Below are positions 1 through 6,638 of a stretch of 11,989 nucleotides of DNA, one piece after another. Origin of the DNA: Prochlorococcus marinus str. MIT 9215 (lineage in GTDB: Bacteria; Cyanobacteriota; Cyanobacteriia; PCC-6307; Cyanobiaceae); the NCBI GenBank assembly GCA_949486985.1, contig CATBLW010000174.1, positions 1 through 11,989 of the forward strand, given 5' to 3'. A model generated the notes under the pieces. That model was not told where the DNA came from. It searched no databases and saw only the letters and a list, made by a program, of their open reading frames with translations. The position numbers and the translations under genes are program-made. Each line of letters starts with the position of its first letter. Within the stretch, counting starts at the first letter, position 1.

Positions 1-1146
1 GCCTTTGGACTTGGCAGGATTCACCTGTCTCAGCACCACGGCCACAGGATCGGCAGTCTCGCTGTTTTGCAGGCCGATGGCTTCGAGTCTGACCAGCCCC
101 GTTGGCCGATCAAGGAGGGCTTGGCCAAGCTCATTGATGGTCTCGCTATCGAACTGCAGACCTGAGCTCAGGGATCCTCGTCTCCTCACTTCTGCCATGG
201 TTGAGGCCAGGAGGAGGTTGAGTCGGTTGCTCACGGCATCAGAGCTACGTTCATCACTTTCAAGCGTTGTTCGCGCTAAAACCTCTCCCTGGCGAACCAC
301 TGTGGTGTTCGGGCGTACCTCAGGGAAGGCATAGACAATGTTTTCGCCACGCAAAACGTTGGCGGCTGAGCGCACATTCATCACCCACGTGCCCGGTTTG
401 CGGATGACAGTCTCGAGTCGCTTGATGTCGCTGCGCGGCACTAAAAGGATCTGTCGATTGGCGGTTTCGCCAGGTCGCACCCGTCGGAAGGCTTCCAGAT
501 TGGCTTCCTGGAGCAGGCGATCAATCACTTTGCGCGCTTGATCGGGATTTTCAAGCCGCACAGTGGCTGTTGCGAGTGGTTGTCCACTGCTCAGCACCAC
601 ATCCCCTCGCCGCAAGGCAATCAGTTTCGATTCGAGCTGTTTCAGTTCTTTCTCGCCGGTACTGATTTGGCTGCGAACGCGGCTGAGTTCGATTCCTGTG
701 CGACGGATGTCGGCATCCTTGCTGGAAATGTCTTGAGCCAGACGATCGCGTTCAGCTTCTAGGCGTTGCCTTTGGCGTTGAAGGGGAGCGACTTCCTGCC
801 TGAGAGCCTTGGATTGTCGTTGCACTGTCTTGAGCTCATCTGCCACATCGATCTGAGCTGATCGACTGGCCTCAAGATCATCACGACTGTTTTGGAGCTT
901 GGTCTGCAGATCCTTGAGTTCGAATAGCCCAATACGCAGTTCTCTACTGACAAGCAGTAGGAGTCCAAGGGAAAGGGCGCTAATCAGGCTGCCTGTCAGC
1001 ACGGTGATGACCACAGCCGTGCTGCGTGGCCGGAGATTAAAAAGGGTCAGCCTGGCTTTGCCAATACGACTGCCGAGACGATCCCCAAGGGTGGCGAGAA
1101 TGCCACCGAGTACAAGCAGAACCAGGATCAGCGGCCAGCCGGTCAC
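1..1146 (-). CDS. DUF3084 domain protein, membrane-anchored coiled coil (3' end cut off by window)
   Basis: This reading frame is open from a GTG at 1146 (complement) to the window edge: 382 residues are present and the C-terminus is missing. Residues 3-20 form one hydrophobic segment and about 43-67 a second, separated by a basic stretch. Residues about 78-180 are rich in heptad-like Leu/Gln/Arg/Glu and should form a coiled coil. The rest is the globular part typical of the cyanobacterial DUF3084 family, including a VRPGE motif at 223-227 and RPNTTVVRQGE at 278-288. Function is unknown; the layout (two membrane helices, then coiled coil) suggests an inner-membrane or envelope-associated protein. 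The GTG start is chosen because an in-frame stop lies only a few codons upstream and there is no other good start. No clear ribosome-binding site is seen. It follows ntcA by 75 nt on the same strand, so the two may be co-transcribed. The family assignment rests on recalled similarity. Confidence 0.85.
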   Translation of the reverse strand, partial: MTGWPLILVLLVLGGILATLGDRLGSRIGKARLTLFNLRPRSTAVVITVLTGSLISALSLGLLLLVSRELRIGLFELKDLQTKLQNSRDDLEASRSAQIDVADELKTVQRQSKALRQEVAPLQRQRQRLEAERDRLAQDISSKDADIRRTGIELSRVRSQISTGEKELKQLESKLIALRRGDVVLSSGQPLATATVRLENPDQARKVIDRLLQEANLEAFRRVRPGETANRQILLVPRSDIKRLETVIRKPGTWVMNVRSAANVLRGENIVYAFPEVRPNTTVVRQGEVLARTTLESDERSSDAVSNRLNLLLASTMAEVRRRGSLSSGLQFDSETINELGQALLDRPTGLVRLEAIGLQNSETADPVAVVLRQVNPAKSKG

Positions 1147-1221
1147 GAAACGATGCCGTTGGGATCAGGCATACATAGGCCATTCCATACCCCATCCTCG
1201 ACTTCGTTGGGGATTTGGGGA

Positions 1222-1959
1222 TTAATTGAACTTTTTAGCCAGAGCGATGGGGTCAAGAACGGTGATTTTTTTGCGGTCGATTTTGACGAGGCCTGAACTG
1301 CGTAGGTCTCCAAGCAGGCGAGTAATGGTGACGCGAGTCGAGCCGATGGCTTCGGCAATGGCCTGATGTGAAAGACGCAGATCGATTGTGATGCCAACCT
1401 CGCCAGGCATGCCGAAATCTCTGCAGAGCACGAGCAGGAAGCTCACGAGTCGCGACGACATGTCGCGATGCGTGAGTGTTTCGATCATGGTTTCAGTCTG
1501 CAATATCCGATTTGAAAGTCCCTGTAGCAGCATCAGGCCCACGCTGGCGTCAGCTTCGATGGCCTGACGAACAGAGGATGCAGGGGCCGTCATCATTTCG
1601 ACGCGGGTGAAAGCAACCGCGTGATAGAAGCGATCTGATCGATGACCTGTGAGTAGGGAGAGCACACCAAACAGGCTGTTCTCTCGCAGTAAACCCACGG
1701 TGATTTCTTCCCCGGATTCATAGACCCTGGAAAGGCGCACGGCACCACGGCGAATTAGGTAAACCCTTTCAGCAGGATCGCCTGGGAAGAAGATCGTTTT
1801 CGACCTTTCGACCATCTCTGTTGTGGCGCCATCCAGGTCGCGGATCACATCCAGGAGGGTGCGATTGGCTGGCTCAGGCGAAGTAGCCAATCTCTCGCCT
1901 ACTTGCAGATGGGATTGGGTTGGGGCGTAACGGCTAAAGCCGTGAGTGACGCCGGCCAT
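1222..1959 (-). CDS. ntcA: Global nitrogen regulator NtcA (CRP/FNR family)
   Basis: NtcA is the cyanobacterial CRP-family transcription factor that senses 2-oxoglutarate and controls nitrogen assimilation genes at GTA-N8-TAC sites. The 245-residue product has the cyclic-nucleotide-like effector domain (about 45-150), the long dimer helix (about 145-178) and a C-terminal helix-turn-helix (about 196-220, LSHQAIAEAIGSTRVTITRL). Shifting the numbering by 22 against the classic 223-residue protein, every 2-oxoglutarate contact I remember is present: FGVL at 97-100, R110, R151 and E156. It should therefore be a functional sensor. The first 22 residues are an extension relative to freshwater NtcA. 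No alternative in-frame start matches the shorter form, so ATG at 1959 is kept. There is no clear Shine-Dalgarno sequence. It lies 61 nt downstream of rph on the same strand; the gap holds a small hairpin but no obvious NtcA box. Confidence 0.98.
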   Translation of the reverse strand: MAGVTHGFSRYAPTQSHLQVGERLATSPEPANRTLLDVIRDLDGATTEMVERSKTIFFPGDPAERVYLIRRGAVRLSRVYESGEEITVGLLRENSLFGVLSLLTGHRSDRFYHAVAFTRVEMMTAPASSVRQAIEADASVGLMLLQGLSNRILQTETMIETLTHRDMSSRLVSFLLVLCRDFGMPGEVGITIDLRLSHQAIAEAIGSTRVTITRLLGDLRSSGLVKIDRKKITVLDPIALAKKFN

Positions 1960-1990
1960 GGCCGCGCAGAAGATTGATAAACCAGAAGTT

Positions 1991-2008
1991 AAGGAGAGCT
2001 TTCTCCTT
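1991..2008 (-). other. Perfect 7-bp hairpin between rph and ntcA
   Basis: AAGGAGA (1991-1997) and TCTCCTT (2002-2008) form a perfect inverted repeat with a 4-nt loop. In the minus-strand transcript the hairpin lies about 12 nt after the rph stop and about 31 nt before the ntcA start. No U-run follows it on either strand, so it is not a standard intrinsic terminator. It could slow 3' decay, separate rph and ntcA messages, or act in the ntcA leader. An 8-nt palindrome TACATGTA (2009-2016) abuts it. Structure is seen; function is a guess. Confidence 0.45.
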
Positions 2009-2020
2009 TACATGTAGCAA

Positions 2021-2767
2021 TTATGACGTTTTGGAAGCTTGCTGGTCGATCGCTTGGTCTTGAGCGTTGTGTAGCTGCTGAAGACCAGGTTCAGCCAGAT
2101 CAAGCAGTTCGTTGAGCTGAGATCGACTAAAGGGAGCTCCCTCGGCAGTCCCTTGAAGCTCAAGAAGGTTGCCATCGGCGGCCATCACAACATTCAGATC
2201 AACATCTGCTCTGGAATCCTCGCTGTAGTCGAGATCAAGCAGGGGAAGGCCCTTGACCAAGCCAACGGAGACGGCTGCTACTTGGCCAATCAGGGGCTGC
2301 TGGTTGAGGTGGCCTTGCTCCAGCAAAATTTCGCAGGCGCGTTTCAAAGCGATCCAGGCTCCTGTAATGGCAGCGGTACGCGTACCCGCATCGGCCTGAA
2401 TGACATCACAATCAACCAGCAGAGTTCTTTCTCCAAGAGCCTCCATATCCATCACGGCACGGAGGCTGCGACCAATTAAACGCTGTATTTCTTGGGTTCG
2501 GCCTGACAGCTTGAGCAGTTCGCGGTTCTGCCGCTGGGGCGTGGAGCCCGGCAGCAAACGATATTCGGCAGATAGCCATCCTTTGCCTTGCCCTTGACGC
2601 CAGCGGGGCACGCTTTCTTCAAGGCAAACACTGCAGAGAACAGCCGTCTTGCCCGTGCGGACGATCAAGGAGCTAAGTGCAAAACCCATCGGATTCCAGG
2701 AGACTTCGAATGGTCTCAGTGCGTTGGCTTGGCGGCCATCAGCACGCTGCTGGGGGGAGTTAGCCAT
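2021..2767 (-). CDS. rph: Ribonuclease PH
   Basis: RNase PH is a phosphate-dependent 3'-5' exoribonuclease that trims tRNA 3' ends in the cytoplasm and works as a ring hexamer. The 248-residue length is normal for the family. Visible signatures in order: RADGR at 8-12; GWLSAEYRLLPGST at 63-76; SGRTQEIQRLIGR at 88-100, where R90 belongs to the phosphate site; DVIQADAGTRTAAITGA at 121-137; DYSEDSRADVD at 180-190 with the acidic catalytic residues; and GTAEGAPFS at 206-214. One small oddity is the Ala in QADAGTR where many homologues have Gly (QADGGTR); the following Thr-Arg, which helps bind phosphate, is intact. The ATG at 2767 is followed directly by the family N-terminus. A 182-bp divergent gap separates it from the CobO-like gene, and ntcA follows 61 nt downstream on the same strand, so co-transcription with ntcA is possible. 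Confidence 0.97.
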   Translation of the reverse strand: MANSPQQRADGRQANALRPFEVSWNPMGFALSSLIVRTGKTAVLCSVCLEESVPRWRQGQGKGWLSAEYRLLPGSTPQRQNRELLKLSGRTQEIQRLIGRSLRAVMDMEALGERTLLVDCDVIQADAGTRTAAITGAWIALKRACEILLEQGHLNQQPLIGQVAAVSVGLVKGLPLLDLDYSEDSRADVDLNVVMAADGNLLELQGTAEGAPFSRSQLNELLDLAEPGLQQLHNAQDQAIDQQASKTS

Positions 2768-2884
2768 CCGGCTGTTTATCTACGAGATCTCCAAAGCCTG
2801 GCAGTCAGCCAGCGCTGGCGATAGAAATCTGGCCCGCTCGCATCCGTTTTGTCTCGCAGTACACCACGGATAGTGTCAAGGGAG

Positions 2885-2912
2885 TTGTAAGCCGGCTTGA
2901 TGCCGCTAGATT
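2885..2912 (+). promoter_or_regulatory. Candidate promoter for the CobO-like/dcd pair
   Basis: TTGTAA (2885-2890) and TAGATT (2907-2912) are separated by 16 nt and lie about 37 nt upstream of the CobO-like start. The match to a sigma-70-type promoter is fair, not strong. The divergent gap between rph and this gene must hold promoters for both directions; this is the best plus-strand candidate I can see. Confidence 0.25.
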
Positions 2913-2920
2913 CAATGTCT

Positions 2921-2935
2921 GCCGGATCCTCCGGC
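2921..2935 (+). other. GC-rich hairpin in the leader of the CobO-like gene
   Basis: GCCGGA (2921-2926) and TCCGGC (2930-2935) pair perfectly with a 3-nt loop, ending 14 nt before the ATG at 2950. It could hide or structure the start region of the message. The gap is too short, and I see no conserved B12-box-like sequence, to call a cobalamin riboswitch. Confidence 0.35.
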
Positions 2936-2949
2936 CGCCTGAGATGTAG

Positions 2950-3564
2950 ATGACCGCAAGCCTTCGCCACAGTCCTAAACCTGTTGATCAGCGCACGAAT
3001 CATCAGCCTGGATCAGCTCTTGCTGGTATTGGACCCTTGGCAGCGGTTGCTGAGCGACCACCGCTGCATTTGGTGGTTCCGGAAGGTCAGTTGCAGGTTT
3101 ATACAGCTCCTTACAGGGGAAGTTTTTCGGCTGTGCTCAGTCAGGCTGTAAGGGCTGCTGGGTTGGGTCGCCGTGTGATGGTTGCGCAGTTTCTTAAAGG
3201 TGGCGTGGAGCAAGGCCCCCAAGGAGCTGTACGCCTATGCGGCCGATTGGATTGGTTGCGTCCGGCTGTTGAGGGTTGCTTGTCTGAGCCTGCTGCTGAA
3301 CTGGAGAGTGATTCCACTGCGCCGGATGCTGTGCAGGCCATTTGGCAGGCATGTAGAGAACGCATTTTGGCCAGTGATCTGGATCATTTGGTTTTGGATG
3401 AGGTTGGTTTGGCCGTTGATCTTGGTTATCTCGATGGAGAGGAGGTGTTATCGACTCTCCAGCAAAGGCCAGGTTCGATGGATGTCATCCTGACGGGCTC
3501 ATCAATCCCATCTCTTTTGATCGGCATGGCTGATCAAGTCACACAGTTGCGTCGCGGTTTCTAA
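2950..3564 (+). CDS. CobO/BtuR-like P-loop-fold protein with degenerate Walker A (often annotated cob(I)alamin adenosyltransferase)
   Basis: The 204-residue product resembles the CobO/BtuR corrinoid adenosyltransferase fold. After about 45 residues of variable N-terminus comes QVYTAPYRGSFSAVLSQAVR (49-68), where canonical CobO has a glycine-rich GxGKGKT P-loop; here the Lys-Thr signature is absent. VAQFLKGG (78-85) matches the CobO VxQFxKG motif. HLVLDEVGLAVDLGYLDGEEVL (146-167) matches the Walker B region, and RPGSMDVILTGSSIPSLLIGMADQVTQLRRG (173-203) the C-terminal strand and helix, including the AD-x-VT motif. The fold is thus recognisable but ATP binding in the usual way is doubtful. The same loss appears, as I remember, in other cyanobacterial 'P-loop NTPase family' homologues, so it is probably a conserved paralogue and not a decayed gene. 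Its TAA overlaps the dcd ATG by one base (TAATG), implying one transcript and coupled translation. Cobalamin function should not be assumed. Confidence 0.8.
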   Translation: MTASLRHSPKPVDQRTNHQPGSALAGIGPLAAVAERPPLHLVVPEGQLQVYTAPYRGSFSAVLSQAVRAAGLGRRVMVAQFLKGGVEQGPQGAVRLCGRLDWLRPAVEGCLSEPAAELESDSTAPDAVQAIWQACRERILASDLDHLVLDEVGLAVDLGYLDGEEVLSTLQQRPGSMDVILTGSSIPSLLIGMADQVTQLRRGF

Positions 3565-4157
3565 TGCTTAAAAACGATCGTTGGATTACAGAGCAGGCCG
3601 CTGCAGGAATGCTCGAACCCTTTCAGGCTGGATTGGTTCGTCACCTGGACCCTGAGAAGCATCAACAGCCAGTGTTGAGTTTTGGCTGCTCTTCTTACGG
3701 CTACGACTTAAGGCTTTCGGCAAAGGAGTTTTTGATCTTTCGCCATGTCCCTGGGACGGTGATGAACCCGAAACGGTTTAATCCAGCCAATCTTGAACCG
3801 ACGCCTTTGCATCAAGATGAAGATGGTGAATATTTCATCTTGCCGGCCCATTCTTATGGCCTTGGTGTGGCATTAGAGAAGATGAAGGTGCCTGAAAACA
3901 TCACTGTGATTTGCTTGGGCAAGAGCACCTATGCTCGCCTAGGAATTATTGTGAATACAACCCCAGCAGAAGCCGGTTGGGAGGGGCATTTGACTTTGGA
4001 ATTCAGTAATAGTTCCGGAGCTGATTGTAGAATATATGCCAACGAAGGTATTTGCCAGATTCTGTTTTTTGAGGGTGATCCTTGCGATACAACCTATAGC
4101 GATCGCCAGGGAAAATATCAACATCAGCCAGAGCGAGTGACGCTTGCTCGTATTTAA
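3564..4157 (+). CDS. dcd: dCTP deaminase (Dcd, dUTPase superfamily)
   Basis: Dcd deaminates dCTP to dUTP in the cytoplasm, feeding dUMP to thymidylate synthesis. The 197-residue length is normal. Signatures seen: SSYGYDLRL at 43-51; GKSTYARLGIIV at 119-130, where S121 and R125 align with S111 and R115 of the E. coli enzyme; TTPAEAGWEGHLTLEFSN at 132-149, with E146 aligning to the catalytic E138 of E. coli Dcd; NEGICQILFFEG at 160-171; and YSDRQGKYQ at 178-186. All expected active-site residues are present. The ATG overlaps the stop of the upstream CobO-like gene by one base, so the start is firm and translational coupling is likely. The gene converges with selo, with 131 bp between stops. The second half of dcd is already poorer in G+C than the first. 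No thymidylate synthase gene is present in the window. Confidence 0.97.
   Translation: MLKNDRWITEQAAAGMLEPFQAGLVRHLDPEKHQQPVLSFGCSSYGYDLRLSAKEFLIFRHVPGTVMNPKRFNPANLEPTPLHQDEDGEYFILPAHSYGLGVALEKMKVPENITVICLGKSTYARLGIIVNTTPAEAGWEGHLTLEFSNSSGADCRIYANEGICQILFFEGDPCDTTYSDRQGKYQHQPERVTLARI
4099..4106. repeat. HIP1 octamer GCGATCGC
   Basis: The palindrome GCGATCGC, the highly iterated palindrome of many freshwater cyanobacteria, occurs here inside dcd. I noticed only this copy, which fits the scarcity of HIP1 in marine picocyanobacteria. It may be chance. Confidence 0.4.
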
Positions 4158-4160
4158 ATA

Positions 4161-4237
4161 CTACTGTTTTGAACTCATGACGAGCTCGGGTGAGGTATTG
4201 ATCATTTGACCGCTGCTTTTTTGGTCAATAACAGTAG
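4161..4237. repeat. Nested inverted repeat in the dcd/selO convergent gap
   Basis: The outer arms CTACTGTT (4161-4168) and AACAGTAG (4230-4237) are perfect complements and can be lengthened by ATA/TAT with one bulged base. Inside them a second pair, TTGACC (4206-4211) and GGTCAA (4223-4228), encloses an 11-nt loop ending in six T residues. The outer arms start four bases after the dcd stop. The element fills most of the 131-bp gap between two converging genes, so a two-way transcription stop or 3' protecting structure is plausible. The T-run lies in the loop, not after the stem, so it is not a textbook terminator. Confidence 0.5.
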
Positions 4238-4288
4238 CTATTTCCGGATGATATTCATTGATCCAGCGGCTTGGCTATCTGTTTGAAA

Positions 4289-6055
4289 TTAGGATGAACA
4301 GCTATAGTGAGATATGCCGCCAGCATTGAAAAATTCCTTGGGTTTCAGGCGATAATATTTATCTTCAATTTCTTGTGATTGCTCGTCATAAGGATGGCTC
4401 AGCACTTCTTGCAGCTCCTTAATCAAGGTGTAGTTTCCCTGCTCGGCTTGCTGATAGGCAGGGGCGACTAGCCACTCTCTCCATGTGTATTTTGGATTGG
4501 ATAGCTTCATCAATTTTGAGGTCTCTTTTGAATTACCGCCTTTGATTATTAGATCGCGCCAACTTTGTAGCCAAGATTCCCATTGCTCATCGAGTTGCTT
4601 TGATGTTTCAAGGTAGAAGCTTCTTTTTAATGCTGATAAGTCGTTTGGTATTTCTGATAGTTCGCGAAAGAAGATTGTGAAATCCACCTTTGAGGCGAGC
4701 ATCAGCTGCAATAATTCCAGAATGATCTTGGAGTTGTAATTTTTTAGGCCAAGTTTTGCTGCCCACATCTTTTCGATTTGTTTGTCCATAGCTTTTTTGA
4801 AGCCATGACGCACTTGGTCGAATTGCTTTAAGGTTTCAGTGTCATCTGCGAGGAGTGGCCTTAAGGCTGCCCAAAACATATGGTAATTCGCTTCCGCGGC
4901 GATTGGCTGATTGAAGTATGAAAAGTGTTCACCGCCGCCAGTCCAAGGCTGAAATTTAGGATCGAAGACTTCACAAAATCCAAACGGTCCATAGTCGAGA
5001 GTAAAGCCACCAGCGGCGCAGTTGTCACTATTGAAATTGCCTTGGCAGTAGCCAATGCGTTGCCAATTGGCTACCAGCAAAACTAGGCGCTTACGAAATA
5101 GCCTGGCTAGCTCAATCAATTGCTCCGAAAAAGTAAGGTTTTGATTGATTTCTTCTTTGTACTCTCGTGCAATTAAATGCGTAAGAATCATCTGCAACTC
5201 TTTTAACTCTCTTGGCTGAGTATTGCTGCGAGCACGACGTGCAAAGAGTTCTATCTGACCAACTCTCAAAAATGATGAAGCTACGCGAGTTGAAATTGCA
5301 ACAGGATTTTCTACCAAAACATCAGGGTCGATGGATTGGGAATATTGAGAATACCAAGGCCGGGAGACAGTCTCTGATTTGGAAACATAGAGTGTTAACG
5401 AACGCGATGTAGGAACACCTAAAGCTTGCATGTATTCTTGCGCTAGAAACTCGCGCACACTGGAACGCAGTACTGCGCGTCCATCGGCTCCGCGGCAATA
5501 AGGTGTTGGACCTCCGCCTTTTAATTGCATTTCCCAGCGCTTGCCATTGATTATTCCTTCAAATACAGATATCGCTCGTCCATCTCCATAACCATTGCCA
5601 GTACCAAATGGACATTGTTGGCTGTATTCGGTGCCATAAATCGATAGTGCATAACCAGTAGCCCAGCCAACCTGTCGCATAGGCTCATGCGTAGCAGAGA
5701 TGTCACCAGAAAATAACTGGCGAAATCTTTTGTCCATTGCGAGATCATTACTGAAGCCAAGTTCGTTGAAAAATGTGTCGCTATGGGTTACATATTCGGG
5801 CTCATCAATAGCTGTGGGCTTTACAGGTACGAAATGACCAGAAAAAACCTGACGGGCAAGGTGATCATCTCCATCTAATGTTGAATCAGGGTCGGCATTT
5901 AAGGCCTCGATTAGAGAGTAATCTGCCAGTCGCTCAAACTCGTCGAAGGTCGTTATATAAGGGGTGCCAGATGGTATGGATGGATGCGACATTCTTGTTA
6001 ATAGTGATTCGATCTTGCCTGAGGTGCCTATGGGTCGAAGGGCAGGTTCTTTCAT
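4289..6055 (-). CDS. selO: SelO (YdiU) family protein adenylyltransferase, divergent subfamily
   Basis: SelO proteins have a pseudokinase fold that binds ATP upside-down and transfers AMP to Ser/Thr/Tyr of target proteins; known targets include redox and metabolic enzymes. In this 588-residue protein (E. coli YdiU is about 480) I see GDGRAISVFEGIINGKRWEM from 157, K179 in MQLKGGGPTPY, DGRAVLRSSVREFLAQEYMQ from 191, a FNSDN metal/catalytic motif at 341-345, and DYGPFGF at 354-360 with the metal-binding Asp. NPKYTWREWL at 520-529 and a terminal CSS (586-588) with the conserved redox Cys, coded by an ordinary TGT, complete the set. The usual GGHQFG stretch reads GTEYSQQCPFG here, and the usual HGVMNTDN reads CQGNFNSDN, so it belongs to a divergent branch. 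The ATG at 6055 lies 25 nt after the txlA stop; Met22 (5992) is an alternative start. Sampled lines have about 37% G+C against about 57% in slt and glmM lines, a sign of transfer. Confidence 0.93.
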   Translation of the reverse strand: MKEPALRPIGTSGKIESLLTRMSHPSIPSGTPYITTFDEFERLADYSLIEALNADPDSTLDGDDHLARQVFSGHFVPVKPTAIDEPEYVTHSDTFFNELGFSNDLAMDKRFRQLFSGDISATHEPMRQVGWATGYALSIYGTEYSQQCPFGTGNGYGDGRAISVFEGIINGKRWEMQLKGGGPTPYCRGADGRAVLRSSVREFLAQEYMQALGVPTSRSLTLYVSKSETVSRPWYSQYSQSIDPDVLVENPVAISTRVASSFLRVGQIELFARRARSNTQPRELKELQMILTHLIAREYKEEINQNLTFSEQLIELARLFRKRLVLLVANWQRIGYCQGNFNSDNCAAGGFTLDYGPFGFCEVFDPKFQPWTGGGEHFSYFNQPIAAEANYHMFWAALRPLLADDTETLKQFDQVRHGFKKAMDKQIEKMWAAKLGLKNYNSKIILELLQLMLASKVDFTIFFRELSEIPNDLSALKRSFYLETSKQLDEQWESWLQSWRDLIIKGGNSKETSKLMKLSNPKYTWREWLVAPAYQQAEQGNYTLIKELQEVLSHPYDEQSQEIEDKYYRLKPKEFFNAGGISHYSCSS

Positions 6056-6080
6056 GTTGGCATTCGTTAATCCTGACTGA

Positions 6081-6638
6081 TTAGCCGTGATCGCGTGGTC
6101 CTACGGGTTCAGGATTGTTTGCTTTTAATGTTGTATCTGGCAAGTTGCTGATTGTGCCCATGCCAGCGAATTGGGGCAGTGGCTGATTCTCGATGAGCGC
6201 ATTCGTGAGTTGCTCAAGTTGTTCAGGAGAGCGCACTCCTCTTGATTCCCCTTTGGGATTGCCTGCGGCATCAAAGAAATTGAGCTGCGGTATGCCGTTA
6301 ACGCCGTAGCGATCAACCAGCTCTTCCCAACGTGGATTGTCGATGTTGACCAGCACAATATCGATTTTGTTATTGGTTTTTTGTTCTGTGGCGAGCATGT
6401 CCGGTGCCATTTTTCGGCAGGCTTCACACCAGTCGGCATAGAACTCGATCACGGTGGGGCGTCCATTGGCTAAAGCGATATCTGGCTCAAGCGAGCGACG
6501 GGCCAGTTGATCGAGCGGTGCCTCGGCATTGAGGCCGCCTCTCAATACGAACAGAACAATGGCCAGAATCAATGCTGCCAACAGCAGCATCAACCTCTGG
6601 GTGTTGTTGAGGGATGAAGCCTGTGGACTGCCGGTCAT
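6081..6638 (-). CDS. txlA: TxlA/HCF164-type membrane-anchored thioredoxin
   Basis: The 185-residue protein has a polar N-terminus, one membrane helix at about 15-33 (LMLLLAALILAIVLFVL), and a thioredoxin domain from about 45 to 150. The redox motif WCEAC has Cys71 and Cys74, preceded by the family EFYADW stretch (65-70); the cis-proline is P117 in GIPQLNFFD. A Pro-rich tail of about 30 residues follows. TxlA in cyanobacteria and HCF164 in plants are anchored in the thylakoid or inner membrane and pass reducing power across it to support cytochrome b6f and photosystem assembly; the layout here fits that role. All key residues are intact. It is divergent from the membrane protein gene at 6761, and selO follows 25 nt downstream on the same strand, so a two-gene operon is likely. 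No clear ribosome-binding site precedes the ATG at 6638. Family identity is clear; the partner proteins are inferred. Confidence 0.93.
   Translation of the reverse strand: MTGSPQASSLNNTQRLMLLLAALILAIVLFVLRGGLNAEAPLDQLARRSLEPDIALANGRPTVIEFYADWCEACRKMAPDMLATEQKTNNKIDIVLVNIDNPRWEELVDRYGVNGIPQLNFFDAAGNPKGESRGVRSPEQLEQLTNALIENQPLPQFAGMGTISNLPDTTLKANNPEPVGPRDHG

Noticed and set aside
1143..1397. 84-aa minus-strand open frame overlapping the ntcA 3' end
   Set aside because: It lies out of frame within the NtcA DNA-binding domain and has no family features; it is a shadow.
2855..2875. Possible NtcA box in the rph/CobO-like gap (GTA then CACCACGG then ATA)
   Set aside because: The second half-site is ATA, not TAC, so the GTA-N8-TAC rule fails.
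2768..2949. Cobalamin riboswitch upstream of the CobO-like gene
   Set aside because: The gap is only 182 bp, must serve two divergent genes, and shows no B12-box-like core or large multi-stem pattern beyond one short hairpin.
2776..3003. 75-aa minus-strand open frame upstream of rph
   Set aside because: It overlaps the start of the CobO-like gene, is highly basic and mixed in composition, and shows no recognisable motif; treated as noncoding.
4289..4312. Selenocysteine at the SelO C-terminus
   Set aside because: The position is coded by TGT (Cys); there is no in-frame TGA, so it is the ordinary Cys form.
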